NCBI GenBank assembly: GCA_947631615.1
Contig: CANRLX010000016.1
Location: forward strand, 1 to 42,788
Reading direction: 5' to 3'
Length of the DNA: 42,788 nucleotides
Source of the DNA: an uncultured Acetatifactor sp.
Lineage (GTDB): Bacteria > Bacillota > Clostridia > Lachnospirales > Lachnospiraceae
In this document: positions 23,952 to 32,787 of the stretch, one piece after another
Layout of the letters: the number at the start of each line of letters is the position of its first letter
Numbering within the stretch: the stretch's first letter is position 1
Program-made: the position numbers and the translations under genes
The notes under the pieces: model-generated
What the model was told of the DNA's origin: nothing
Seen by the model: only the letters and a program-made list of their open reading frames with translations
The model's database searches: none

Positions 23952-24665
23952 ATGAACATCAATATCAACGGGTACTTAGATTCTATAAACGCGCCGTGGG
24001 GACGTTTGTTTTACCGATTGGTCTGGCATAATCTTGAATTTAAAAATAAAAAAATATTAGATTTTGGCAGCGGTTTTGGTGTTACATCAAACCATTTGGC
24101 AAAATTTAACGATGTGACAGCTGTGGAACCAAACAATGAACTTCTTGAACATAGAATATGTGGTAATCATTACGAGCAAATAATAGGAAGTATTGATAGC
24201 CTCAGAAGAATGGATAGCGATAGTTTCGATGTTATACTCTGTCACAATGTTTTGGAGTATATTGAAAATCGCGCTGACCTTATTGCAGAATTTTATAGGC
24301 TTTTGAAAAATGATGGAATTTTATCAATAGTAAAGCATAATAAAAACGGCAAGATAATGCACAAAGCGGTATTTGAAAACAACATTGACGAGGCGATAGC
24401 ACTTTTGAATGGAGAGAATGCTCTGTCACAGAATTTCGGAACAATAAATGAATACGAGATAGAGGATTTGAAAGATTGTATTGCAGAAAGATTTATTTTG
24501 GATAAAGTATATGGTATTCGCACTTTCTACGGAATACAACCAAATTCCTTCAAATGTGAACCCGACTGGGAAGAAAGAATGTTTATGCTGGAATGTGCTG
24601 TGGAGAGTGAACCTGTATATGCGAACGTAGCATTCTTCCAGCATTTGATTTTGAAAAGTAAATAA
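23952..24665 (+). CDS. Class I SAM-dependent methyltransferase
   Basis: The 237-residue protein has the SAM-binding motif ILDFGSGFGVTSNHLAKF near residues 34-51, an acidic residue at the end of the second strand (VTAVEPNNELL) and the post-motif IV segment DVILCHNVLEYIENRADLIAEFYRLLKNDG. Similar folds occur in the CmoM/SmtA group, but the target (tRNA, small molecule or other) cannot be read. ATG 23952 is five bases after GGGGA; an upstream ATG at 23940 would cover the pseudoknot strand. AT-rich codon use marks it as a recent acquisition. It is the only intact gene in the island. Confidence 0.85.
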   Translation: MNININGYLDSINAPWGRLFYRLVWHNLEFKNKKILDFGSGFGVTSNHLAKFNDVTAVEPNNELLEHRICGNHYEQIIGSIDSLRRMDSDSFDVILCHNVLEYIENRADLIAEFYRLLKNDGILSIVKHNKNGKIMHKAVFENNIDEAIALLNGENALSQNFGTINEYEIEDLKDCIAERFILDKVYGIRTFYGIQPNSFKCEPDWEERMFMLECAVESEPVYANVAFFQHLILKSK

Positions 24666-24722
24666 GACCATTACTGACAATGAAAAATAAAAGCATACCA
24701 AAATCGTTTGTATCAAAATCTT

Positions 24723-24735
24723 AAAGAACATAGAG
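24723..24735 (+). repeat. Right copy of the 13-base direct repeat
   Basis: It is identical to 22513-22525 and marks the place where the sequence returns to the GC-rich chromosomal composition. It could be an insertion footprint. Confidence 0.6.
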
Positions 24736-24779
24736 TCCGCCTTGGGGACGGGCAAAAAGTGAGAAAAGAGGATCGGGGT

Positions 24780-25364
24780 TTGGGATTGAAAAGGGATATC
24801 ATAGCGGAGAAAAAAAAGCTCAGAGGACAGGTCCTGGCCCTTCGGAGCGCGCTTTCCGAGGAGGAGCGGGCGCGCGCATCCCTCCTTATGACGGAGCGGC
24901 TCCTCGGCCATCAATGGTTTTACCGGTCGGAAATTTTGTTGGGGTTTGTAAGTTTCGGGAGCGAGATCGACACCCATCCGCTTTTGGAGGAGGCTCTCCG
25001 CCTGGGAAAGCGGGTATATGTCCCCAAAGTTTTGGGGGAGCAGATGCGCTTTTACAGAATAGATTCCACAGAAGATTTGCGGGAGGGGTATCGGGGCATC
25101 CCGGAGCCTGCGGGGGATACGGAAAGCTTTGACTATGAAAAATACAGGGGACAGGCGGAGAGGATCCTTCTTTTGATGCCGGGGGTGGCGTTCGATCCCT
25201 GCCGCAATCGCCTGGGCTACGGAAAGGGGTTTTACGACCGCTATCTGGAGGATAAGGAGGAGCTTGCGCTGCGTTCGATCGCCGTGGGATTCCGGTGCCA
25301 GATGGTGGAGCGTGTTCCGGCGGAGGAAAACGACAAAAGACCTTATCAGGTAATCTGTGTTTAA
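24780..25364 (+). CDS. 5-formyltetrahydrofolate cyclo-ligase
   Basis: This 194-residue enzyme uses ATP to convert 5-formyl-THF to 5,10-methenyl-THF. The family signature LGYGKGFYDRYL near residue 143-154 and the basic start KRDIIAEKKKLRGQVLALR are present. The frame is open upstream to ATG 24708, inside the island, but homology begins near the TTG at 24780, which has GAGGAT six bases upstream; a TTG at 24786 is also possible. If the island inserted here it may have cut the original 5' region, which would explain the weak start. It precedes proA by 45 bases. Confidence 0.9.
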   Translation: MGLKRDIIAEKKKLRGQVLALRSALSEEERARASLLMTERLLGHQWFYRSEILLGFVSFGSEIDTHPLLEEALRLGKRVYVPKVLGEQMRFYRIDSTEDLREGYRGIPEPAGDTESFDYEKYRGQAERILLLMPGVAFDPCRNRLGYGKGFYDRYLEDKEELALRSIAVGFRCQMVERVPAEENDKRPYQVICV

Positions 25365-25409
25365 CTGTGTTTAAAGAGAAAAATTTCCTGGGAAGAGGAG
25401 GAGAGAAAA

Positions 25410-26663
25410 ATGGCGGATCTAAATGTCATGGGACAGAGGGCAGAGGCCGCAAAATATGAGCTTCAGAGGCTGTCCGCAGAGGAGAAAAGCCGGACGCTTC
25501 GCCGCGCGGCGGGCCGCCTTTTGGAAAGGGCAGAGGAGATCCTTCTCGCCAATGGGGAGGATATCGCCAACGGGGAGAAAAACGGGATGCACCCGGGCAT
25601 GATTGACAGGCTGCGGCTCACCGAGAAGCGTATCGCCGCTATGGCGGAGGGGCTTGAGCAGATCGCCGAGCTGCCCGACTGCATCGGCGAGGTGATGGAG
25701 CGCTTTGTGCGCCCGAACGGGATGGAGATCGAAAAGGTACGGGTGCCTCTCGGCGTGATCGGCATTATTTACGAATCCCGTCCGAATGTGACGACGGATG
25801 CCTTCGGGCTTTGCTTTAAAACGGGAAACGCGGCGATCCTAAAGGGCGGAAGCGACGCGATACGATCCAACATCGCCATTGTAAATATCCTGCGCGAGAC
25901 GCTTCGGGAGGAGGGGATGACACAGGATGCCATTCAACTGATCGAGGATGTGGACCGGCAGACGGCCGCGGAGTTTATGCGGCTGAACCGTTATGTGGAC
26001 GTGCTGATTCCCAGGGGAGGAGCCGGCCTGATCCGCAGCGTGGTGCAGAACAGCACGATCCCCGTGATTGAGACAGGCACCGGAAACTGTCATGTTTATG
26101 TGGACAAGGACGCCGATCTGAATATGGCGGCGGAGATCATTTACAACGCTAAGACGCAGCGGATCGGCGTGTGCAACGCCTGTGAGTCCCTGGTGGTGCA
26201 CAGCGCCGTGCGGGAGAAATTCCTTCCTCTTCTTTCCCAGAAGCTTAAGCCCAGGAAGGTGGAGCTGCGCGGCGATGAGCGCGTGCGGGAGATCCTTCCG
26301 GACGAGTGTGTGCCCGCCTCGGAGGAGGATTACGGGACGGAGTATCTGGACTACATTCTGTCCATAAAGACGGTGGATTCCCTGGAGGAAGCCATTGCCC
26401 ATATCAACCGCTATAACACCAAACATTCCGAGTGCATCGTCACGGAGAACCAGGAGGCGGCGGAGAAATTTCTGAGAGAGGTGGACGCGGCCTGCGTCTA
26501 CGTCAACGTGTCCACAAGGTTTACGGACGGCTTCGAGTTCGGCTTTGGCGCGGAGATCGGTATCAGCACCCAGAAGCTGCACGCGAGAGGCCCTATGGGC
26601 CCCAGGGAGCTGACCTCATACAAATACTTAATCCGAGGAAACGGCCAGGTGCGGGAGCTGTAG
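25410..26663 (+). CDS. proA: Gamma-glutamyl phosphate reductase
   Basis: ProA reduces glutamyl-5-phosphate with NADPH to the semialdehyde in proline synthesis. The 417-residue product has [31 protein letters not shown], the catalytic-cysteine region [16 protein letters not shown] and the C-terminal [20 protein letters not shown]. Length is normal. ATG 25410 is behind GAGGAGGAGAG. It should act with ProB, now about 3.2 kb upstream on the other side of the island. Confidence 0.97.
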   Translation: MADLNVMGQRAEAAKYELQRLSAEEKSRTLRRAAGRLLERAEEILLANGEDIANGEKNGMHPGMIDRLRLTEKRIAAMAEGLEQIAELPDCIGEVMERFVRPNGMEIEKVRVPLGVIGIIYESRPNVTTDAFGLCFKTGNAAILKGGSDAIRSNIAIVNILRETLREEGMTQDAIQLIEDVDRQTAAEFMRLNRYVDVLIPRGGAGLIRSVVQNSTIPVIETGTGNCHVYVDKDADLNMAAEIIYNAKTQRIGVCNACESLVVHSAVREKFLPLLSQKLKPRKVELRGDERVREILPDECVPASEEDYGTEYLDYILSIKTVDSLEEAIAHINRYNTKHSECIVTENQEAAEKFLREVDAACVYVNVSTRFTDGFEFGFGAEIGISTQKLHARGPMGPRELTSYKYLIRGNGQVREL

Positions 26664-26724
26664 GCGCCTGGGTACTGTGTATTTCAACGGCTGGGATCTT
26701 TTAAGGAAAGGCGGGGATAAAAAA

Positions 26725-27276
26725 GTGAAACAGATCAACGACAGCATTTGGCACAATATCAGTTCCAAGAGGGTGACGCCCACGGATTTTATCTGTGTCA
26801 TTGAAATTGCAAAGGGCAGCAAGAGCAAATATGAATTGGACAAGAAGACGGGACTGCTGATCTTGGACCGTATTCTGCACACGTCCACCCACTATCCGGC
26901 AAACTATGGATTTATTCCCCGAACGTACGGCGACGACGGGGATCCCCTGGATGTGCTGGTGCTCTGCTCGGAGCCGATCCAGCCTATGACGTTGGTACGG
27001 GCATATCCCATCGGCGTGATCTCCATGCTGGACAATGGAAAAAACGATGAAAAAATCATCGCAGTACCGTTCAGCGATCCAAACTATAACTGCTATAACG
27101 ACATTTCGGAGCTTCCCCAGCACATTGTGGCGGAGATGGAGCACTTCTTTTCCGTGTACAAATCGCTGGAGCACAAGGCTACGGCCATCCACGAGAAAGG
27201 CAACCGAGAGGAGGCCGTGGAAGTGATCCGCAAATGTCTGGACAATTACATCGATACCTTTATCAAGAGCTGGTAA
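26725..27276 (+). CDS. ppa: Class A inorganic pyrophosphatase
   Basis: The 183-residue enzyme hydrolyses pyrophosphate to phosphate in the cytosol. The signature YGDDGDPLDVLVL with its Mg-binding aspartates is present, as are GSKSKYELDKKTG at the active-site entrance and ANYGFIPRTYG. The open frame goes back to ATG 26677, but GTG 26725 (VKQINDSIWHN) with GGGG eight bases upstream matches the usual length and start. It lies 61 bases after proA and may be part of the same operon. Confidence 0.94.
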   Translation: MKQINDSIWHNISSKRVTPTDFICVIEIAKGSKSKYELDKKTGLLILDRILHTSTHYPANYGFIPRTYGDDGDPLDVLVLCSEPIQPMTLVRAYPIGVISMLDNGKNDEKIIAVPFSDPNYNCYNDISELPQHIVAEMEHFFSVYKSLEHKATAIHEKGNREEAVEVIRKCLDNYIDTFIKSW

Positions 27277-27333
27277 GAGGTGTTCGTTTTGTCAGAATCA
27301 TTTCAAGTGGATGAGAAGAAAAGGAGAGAAGAG

Positions 27334-28863
27334 ATGTTTCGATTGGAGAACGGAAGCCCGGGAGAGTATCAGATCCCAGAGGAGGCCGTGGAACGGCTGG
27401 AGGAACTGCTGCAAAAACAGAAAGTACATATTCACGGATATCTGCTGCTCGGCGGCAGAAAGATTTTGGCAGAGCGCTACTACGCGCCCTATGGGCCGGA
27501 GGATAACCACCGCATGTACTCCATCACCAAAAGCTTTGTGGCGCTGGCCGTGGGGCTTTTGATAAAGAATCATCTGGTGGGAATAGACGATAAGATCTGC
27601 GATTATTTTCCGGAGTATCTGCCCGAGGGGGGAGTGCATCCCTGGTGCGCCGACCTGACGATCCGCGAGATGCTGAGTATGCGGACCTGCTATGCCAACA
27701 CCACCTACAAGGATTACGACGGCGACGACTGGACGGAATCCTTCTTTCGGGTGCCGCCGGATCACGCGTCCGGCACGGTATTTTCGTACGACACCTCCTC
27801 CGCCCATGTGCTGGGGGCGCTGGTAGAAAAAAAGACCGGCGTGAAGCTGTTGGATTACCTTCGCAGGGAGGCGTTTGACAAGGTCGGTTTTTCTAAGGGA
27901 GCCTACATCATGGAGGACAAGATGGGCGTATCTCAGGGTGGCAGCGGCTTGATGAGCACGCTGCGGGATATCGCGGGGGTGGCTTATCTGTGCAACCATT
28001 TTGGGATCCTGGACGGGGAGGAGCTTCTGCCCTTTGATTTTATGAGGGAAGCGCTGTCCAACCTGACGCCCACGGATATGCAGCCCACGCTGGACGAACA
28101 GTGCGGTTACGGTTACTTTTTCTGGATGCCCAGAACGAGAAGGGACGATCAGCTGGGGCCGGAGGACGGTTTTGTCATGTACGGTATGGGCGGGCAGCTT
28201 GCGGTCTGCTTCCCCAGGCTGGATTTCTGTTATCTGACTATGGCGGACACCATCGGAAATCCGGCCGGACTACAGATCCTCTACGATTGCTTCTACCAGA
28301 CCGTGTATCCTTACCTGAGGGAGCGGCCGGAGGACAATCCGGACGCCTTTTTGGAGAAGGCGCAGGGGAAACGGGAGGATCTGTGCGGACAAAGGGCGGC
28401 AGAGCGGGCCGAGGACGACCGCGCACAGGAACTGGCAAAACGCCTGCGGCCATCGGGGGAGGAGACCTACCGCTTTTTTAAAAACGCGCAGAACTGGAAG
28501 GAGATTGCGTTTGACTGGCGGGGATGGCAGGAGGGCTCGGTTGGGGTGAGGCTTCGCCGCGACCGCAGAGCCGATCCGCACAGCGCTGAGACGGCGGCAC
28601 AGGATCCTGCGCCGGAGCTTGTCTTTCCCGTCGGCGGGTGGAAACGCCAGACCAATCCCGCGAGCGGTTTTCGCTGTGAATGTCGGGCGGATGTCAAAAA
28701 CGGACACCTGATCCTGCAGTGCTTTCTGATCGACGAGGAGCACGGGCACATGCGGATGGATTTGGCGTGGAGGGACGAGAGCGTGCTCACCGTCCGCATG
28801 ACCTGTACAAACGAGCCCTCCCTGGAGGGACTGAAGGGGTTTGCCACCGCTGAGAGAATCTGA
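27334..28863 (+). CDS. Serine beta-lactamase-like hydrolase (class C/esterase family)
   Basis: The 509-residue protein has the SxxK motif as SITK (MYSITKSFVALAVGL, near residue 67) and a second motif YDTSSAHVLG in place of YxN, in the class C beta-lactamase/transpeptidase-like fold (about residues 20-345). There is no signal peptide, so it should be cytosolic, which speaks for an esterase or peptidase role, not beta-lactam resistance. The last 140 residues form a second, beta-rich domain of unknown family. ATG 27334 follows AAGGAGAG; earlier in-frame codons from 27280 lack a good RBS. Confidence 0.85.
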   Translation: MFRLENGSPGEYQIPEEAVERLEELLQKQKVHIHGYLLLGGRKILAERYYAPYGPEDNHRMYSITKSFVALAVGLLIKNHLVGIDDKICDYFPEYLPEGGVHPWCADLTIREMLSMRTCYANTTYKDYDGDDWTESFFRVPPDHASGTVFSYDTSSAHVLGALVEKKTGVKLLDYLRREAFDKVGFSKGAYIMEDKMGVSQGGSGLMSTLRDIAGVAYLCNHFGILDGEELLPFDFMREALSNLTPTDMQPTLDEQCGYGYFFWMPRTRRDDQLGPEDGFVMYGMGGQLAVCFPRLDFCYLTMADTIGNPAGLQILYDCFYQTVYPYLRERPEDNPDAFLEKAQGKREDLCGQRAAERAEDDRAQELAKRLRPSGEETYRFFKNAQNWKEIAFDWRGWQEGSVGVRLRRDRRADPHSAETAAQDPAPELVFPVGGWKRQTNPASGFRCECRADVKNGHLILQCFLIDEEHGHMRMDLAWRDESVLTVRMTCTNEPSLEGLKGFATAERI

Positions 28864-28914
28864 CCGCAGCCGGATCAAAATAAAGAGAAACGTTTGAGAG
28901 AAAGGAATCGACCT

Positions 28915-30372
28915 ATGACCAAAATAAGAACCCGTTACGCGCCAAGCCCCACCGGTAAAATGCACGTGGGCAATCTGCGCTCGGCGCTGTATGAATTTCT
29001 CATTGCAAAACATGACGGCGGCGACTTTATGCTGCGCATCGAGGACACCGACCAGGAGCGCTATGTGGAGGGCGCTACCGAGATCATTTACCGTACCCTG
29101 GAAAAGACCGGCCTGATACACGACGAGGGGCCGGACAGGGATGGCGGATACGGCCCCTATGTCCAGAGCGAGCGCATGAAGACCGGCATCTATATGAAAT
29201 ATGCTAAGGAGCTTATCGAGAAGGGAGAAGCCTACTATTGTTTCTGCGATAAGGAGCGCCTGGCATCCCTGCGCACCGAGGTGGTGGACGGCAAGGAGAT
29301 CACGATCTACGACAAGCACTGCCTGGGCCTTTCCAGGGAGGAGGTGGAAGCCAACCTTGCGGCGGGCAAGCCCTTTGTCATAAGGCAGAACATCCCGAAT
29401 GAGGGGACGACCACGTTTCACGATGAGCTCTACGGCGATATCACGGTGGAGAACGCGGAGCTGGACGACATGATACTGATCAAATCCGACGGCTATCCCA
29501 CCTACAATTTTGCCAATGTGGTGGACGACCACACCATGAATATCACCCATGTGGTGAGGGGCAACGAATACCTCTCCTCCTCGCCCAAGTACGTGAGACT
29601 GTATGACGCCTTTGGATGGCAGGTGCCCGTGTATATCCATCTGCCGCTGATCACCGACGAGAACCACAAAAAGCTCTCCAAGAGAAGCGGACATGCCTCC
29701 TTTGAGGATCTGATCGAACAGGGTTTTCTCACGGAGGCGATCGTCAACTATGTGGCGCTTTTAGGCTGGAGCCCCGAGGAGAATCGGGAGATTTTCTCCT
29801 TGCAGGAGCTGATCCAGGTCTTTGACTACCACAGGATCAGCAAGTCGCCTGCGGTGTTTGACATGGTGAAGCTTCGCTGGATGAACGGCGAGTATCTGAA
29901 GGCGATGGACGACGATACGTTCTATGAGATGGCAGAGCCCTATCTGAAGAAGGCCCTGACCGGAGAGTTCGACTTAAAGAAGATCGCGGGCATGGTAAAG
30001 ACCCGCATCGAGGTATTTCCGGATATTGCAGGACAGGTGGACTTCTTTGAGCGGCTCCCCGAGTACGACGCAGAGATGTATGTCCACAAAAAGATGAAGA
30101 CGACCAGGGAGAGCTCTCTCGAGGTGCTCACCGAGGTGCTTCCCATTTTGGAGGAGCAGGAGGATTACAGCAACGACGGGCTGTATCAGTCTCTGCTCAA
30201 ATATGTGGAACGGAAGGGCTGCAAGAACGGCTTTGTGATGTGGCCGATCCGGACCGCGGTTTCCGGTAAACAGATGACTCCCGCAGGCGCCACGGAAATT
30301 ATGGAGGTGCTTGGCAAGGAGGAATCCCTGAAGAGAATACGAAAGGGGATCGAAAAACTTCGGAATGTTTGA
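28915..30372 (+). CDS. gltX: Glutamyl-tRNA synthetase
   Basis: The 485-residue class I synthetase charges tRNA-Glu. It has the HIGH-type motif [13 protein letters not shown] at residues 10-22, the KMSKS-type motif [10 protein letters not shown] near 250, and the GluRS segment [18 protein letters not shown] 28915 lies eight bases after AAAGGA. In many Firmicutes such an enzyme also charges tRNA-Gln for later amidation; this cannot be decided here. The end overlaps the next start by eight bases. Confidence 0.96.
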   Translation: MTKIRTRYAPSPTGKMHVGNLRSALYEFLIAKHDGGDFMLRIEDTDQERYVEGATEIIYRTLEKTGLIHDEGPDRDGGYGPYVQSERMKTGIYMKYAKELIEKGEAYYCFCDKERLASLRTEVVDGKEITIYDKHCLGLSREEVEANLAAGKPFVIRQNIPNEGTTTFHDELYGDITVENAELDDMILIKSDGYPTYNFANVVDDHTMNITHVVRGNEYLSSSPKYVRLYDAFGWQVPVYIHLPLITDENHKKLSKRSGHASFEDLIEQGFLTEAIVNYVALLGWSPEENREIFSLQELIQVFDYHRISKSPAVFDMVKLRWMNGEYLKAMDDDTFYEMAEPYLKKALTGEFDLKKIAGMVKTRIEVFPDIAGQVDFFERLPEYDAEMYVHKKMKTTRESSLEVLTEVLPILEEQEDYSNDGLYQSLLKYVERKGCKNGFVMWPIRTAVSGKQMTPAGATEIMEVLGKEESLKRIRKGIEKLRNV

Positions 30373-32404
30373 TCGAAACGCTTTGAACGAGGAGCAGCGG
30401 GAGGCTGTGACTCATGGAGAAGGGGCTCTGCTTTTGCTGGCGGGGCCCGGCTCCGGCAAGACCTTTACCATCACCCAGAGAATTTTTTATCTGATTCAGG
30501 AATGTGGCATCTTGCCGGAAAATATTTTGGTGGTCACCTTCACCAAGGAGGCGGCGCTGTCCATGCAGCGGCGGTTTCACGAGCAGTCGGGCCGCATCGT
30601 CTATCCCGTCAATTTTGGAACCTTTCACTCTGTATTCTATCGTATTCTCTGTGATTCCCACAGAACGCAATCCTATAAACTGATAACCGAATGTCAGAAG
30701 AGACAGCTGATCGACCCTGTTTTGAGAAGGCTCATCCCCGGGCGGGGAACGGCGGAGGAGGAAGGACGCGAGAGCGCCGCCGTGGATGCCGCCTCTTTTT
30801 TGTCCGCGATCAGCCTGTACAAAAATACCGGCGAGGAAGCTGCGGCGAGAGAGCTGCTTCCCCCAGAGCGGCGGAGCTGTTTTCGGGCGGCTATGCAGTT
30901 CTACGAGGAGGAAAAGAAACGTCGGGGGCTGTTGGACTTTGACGATATGGTCTATGGCTGCAGGAATCTTCTCAGGGACGACGGCGAGGCGAGGAAGCGG
31001 TGGCAAAACCGTTTTTCCCATATTTTAATGGACGAGTTTCAGGACATCAACCCCATGCAGTATGAGGTGGTCAGGCTTATGGCCCAGGGGGGCAGCCGGC
31101 TTTTTGCCGTGGGGGATGATGACCAGTCCATTTACGGCTTCCGCGGCTCCCGACCGGCATGTCTAAAGCGCTTCGAGGAGGACTTCGGCGCAAAGAGGCT
31201 GTGTCTGACCGTCAACTACAGAAGCTGTAAGGAGATCGTGGAAGCCTCCTGCAGGGTGATCGCGGGCAACAGGGAGCGGTTTAAAAAGGAGTTGAGATCG
31301 GCGTCCGGAAACGGGGAGCCCCAGGCGGTGAAGCTGACCGCCTGTGAGGAGAGGGAGGAGGAATATGAGACGCTTGCCTGTCGGTTAAGGGACAGGCTCA
31401 AGGCGCAGCCGCCGGATCCGGACGGGAGGGAGACGCTGGCGGTCCTCTTTCGGACCAACTCCCATATGCAGGGCTTTGCCGCCTATCTGAGCAGGAGGGA
31501 GGTGCCCTATCACATGAAGGAGAGGGTGCGCAGCATCTACGGACATTTTATCGTACAGGACGTGTTTGCCTATCTGCAGTCGGCGGCCTTTGAGGCCACG
31601 AGGGAGCGCATTTTACAGATACGAAACCGGCCGATGCGGTATATCGGAAGGGAGGCTCTGGGAAGGGGAGAGCGGGCGGCGGGTCCTGCGCTGTTTCAGA
31701 GCATGATTGCCTATTACCAGTCGCTGGAGACGATTCCCCACCGCAGGGAGAGGATCTGTGCCATCGAGCGGCTGGAGCGGGATCTTCAGTATCTTCAAAG
31801 GCTCCCCCTTTATCTGGGGGTGCAGTATATCCTAAAGAGCGTCGGGTACGAGGCGTATCTGGAGGAGAAGGCCGGTCCGGATGGGGAGCGGCTCAAGGAG
31901 TGGAGGGAGATCTGCGAGTGGCTGAAGGAGGAGGCAAAGCAGTATGAGACCGTCTCGGAGTGGCTGAAGGCAAAGGAGATCTACGAGGAGAAGCTTCGTA
32001 AGATGAGCGGAGGGAGGAAGGAAGAGGAGGGCGCGGCCGTTCAGCTCATGACGGTGCACGCTTCCAAGGGACTTGAATTTGACCGAGTGTGGATCCCGGA
32101 CTGCAACGAGAAGGTTTTTCCGCACGGAAGCGGGATCCGTGCGGCGGACTGCGAGGAGGAGAGACGGATTTTTTATGTGGCTATGACGCGCGCCAAAAAA
32201 AGTCTGGAGCTTCTGTACCTGACCGGCACGAGAGAACGCCCCAGATTTCCCACCCGATTTTTAAACCCGCTTTTACCGAAGCAAAACCAGCGGCAGGATC
32301 CCCCTCAGTCGTCCTCCTGGATCAGCTCGTCAAACTCGCAGTTGTCCAGAAATTCGTCGAAGGCATCCGCCGCCTTCTCGTACTCCTCATCGTCGTCGAT
32401 ATAG
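30365..32404 (+). CDS. UvrD/PcrA-type ATP-dependent DNA helicase
   Basis: The 679-residue superfamily 1 helicase has all main motifs: [10 protein letters not shown] (motif I, about residue 26), [12 protein letters not shown] (Ia), [13 protein letters not shown] (II), [13 protein letters not shown] (III), VNYRSC (IV), [15 protein letters not shown] (V) and [14 protein letters not shown] (VI). It is likely to act in repair or replication restart. The last 35 residues are a Ser-rich tail (for instance SYSSSSSI) that is encoded on the strand opposite the acidic C-terminus of the DUF1292 gene; it has no place in the family. The frame seems to have lost its original stop before 32300. Confidence 0.93.
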   Translation: MFDRNALNEEQREAVTHGEGALLLLAGPGSGKTFTITQRIFYLIQECGILPENILVVTFTKEAALSMQRRFHEQSGRIVYPVNFGTFHSVFYRILCDSHRTQSYKLITECQKRQLIDPVLRRLIPGRGTAEEEGRESAAVDAASFLSAISLYKNTGEEAAARELLPPERRSCFRAAMQFYEEEKKRRGLLDFDDMVYGCRNLLRDDGEARKRWQNRFSHILMDEFQDINPMQYEVVRLMAQGGSRLFAVGDDDQSIYGFRGSRPACLKRFEEDFGAKRLCLTVNYRSCKEIVEASCRVIAGNRERFKKELRSASGNGEPQAVKLTACEEREEEYETLACRLRDRLKAQPPDPDGRETLAVLFRTNSHMQGFAAYLSRREVPYHMKERVRSIYGHFIVQDVFAYLQSAAFEATRERILQIRNRPMRYIGREALGRGERAAGPALFQSMIAYYQSLETIPHRRERICAIERLERDLQYLQRLPLYLGVQYILKSVGYEAYLEEKAGPDGERLKEWREICEWLKEEAKQYETVSEWLKAKEIYEEKLRKMSGGRKEEEGAAVQLMTVHASKGLEFDRVWIPDCNEKVFPHGSGIRAADCEEERRIFYVAMTRAKKSLELLYLTGTRERPRFPTRFLNPLLPKQNQRQDPPQSSSWISSSNSQLSRNSSKASAAFSYSSSSSI

Positions 32405-32628
32405 TCCAGCCGCGGCTCCTCGTTCGGGTCGTCGGGATTCTCGGCGTAGCGGTAAAACCAGACCTCGCCGTCCTCGTTCGTGCCGTCCTCGTTTAAGGGA
32501 AGCAGGGCGATGTAATCCCGCTCTTCCACGGAAAAGATCGTGACCACAGCGCAGTTGACCGTTGTCCCGTCGTCCAGCTCCAGCTCTACCGTCATTTCTT
32601 CCTCTGCAAAATCGTTGTTCTGGGCCAT
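32305..32628 (-). CDS. DUF1292 domain protein (YrzB-like)
   Basis: The 107-residue acidic protein has TVELELDDGTTVNCAVVTIF, then YIALLPLNEDG and VWFYRYAENPDD, the pattern of DUF1292, a common small Firmicutes family of unknown function. The C-terminus is rich in Asp and Glu ([17 protein letters not shown]). The gene runs opposite to all neighbours, ends inside the 3' end of the helicase gene (100 bases shared), and has its own promoter (32653-32681) and a GGAGAG RBS. Confidence 0.93.
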   Translation of the reverse strand: MAQNNDFAEEEMTVELELDDGTTVNCAVVTIFSVEERDYIALLPLNEDGTNEDGEVWFYRYAENPDDPNEEPRLDYIDDDEEYEKAADAFDEFLDNCEFDELIQEDD

Positions 32629-32652
32629 AATCCACTCTCCTTTTTTCTTTTT

Positions 32653-32681
32653 AGTATAAGCGCTTGTGGTTTTTTTGACAA
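32653..32681 (-). promoter_or_regulatory. Sigma-A promoter of the DUF1292 gene
   Basis: Read on the - strand, TTGTCA (32681-32676) and TATACT (32658-32653) are 17 bases apart. The RNA would start near 32646, 18 bases before the start codon. Confidence 0.75.
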
Positions 32682-32701
32682 TAGGTTATAATGTATATAA
32701 T
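32675..32701 (+). promoter_or_regulatory. Candidate promoter of the GH13-like gene
   Basis: TTGACA (32675-32680) and TATAAT (32696-32701) match the consensus fully, but the gap is 15 bases, shorter than the usual 17. The -35 element overlaps the -35 element of the divergent DUF1292 promoter. Confidence 0.55.
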
Positions 32702-32787
32702 TGAATTTATTACATAGGATGCCCCCGCAGGGAGACATCTGTTGCCTGATGAGTACGCTGTATGGATTTCGGTGATGGAGGTAGTTG

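Larger units (their letters stand above)
22477..24743. mobile_element. AT-rich accessory island between DUF896 and 5-formyl-THF cyclo-ligase genes
   Basis: Base composition falls sharply compared with both flanks, and codon use shifts to A/T-ending codons. The island contains a Fic gene that lost its core, short open frames without clear identity (22761-22937), a fragment that may be the start of another methyltransferase (23570-23750, with IYDNEVFFEDFEK), and an intact methyltransferase. No recombinase or transposase was seen. A 13-base direct repeat AAAGAACATAGAG flanks it (22513-22525, 24723-24735), and an inverted 8-mer CCGTCCCC (22469-22476) / GGGGACGG (24744-24751) lies just outside, as if a hairpin had been split by insertion. 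The exact ends and the type of element are uncertain. Confidence 0.6.

Noticed and set aside
27334..28863. Beta-lactam resistance gene
   Set aside because: SxxK is present but there is no signal peptide and the second motif is YDTS, with an extra C-terminal domain; the broader hydrolase family is the safe call.
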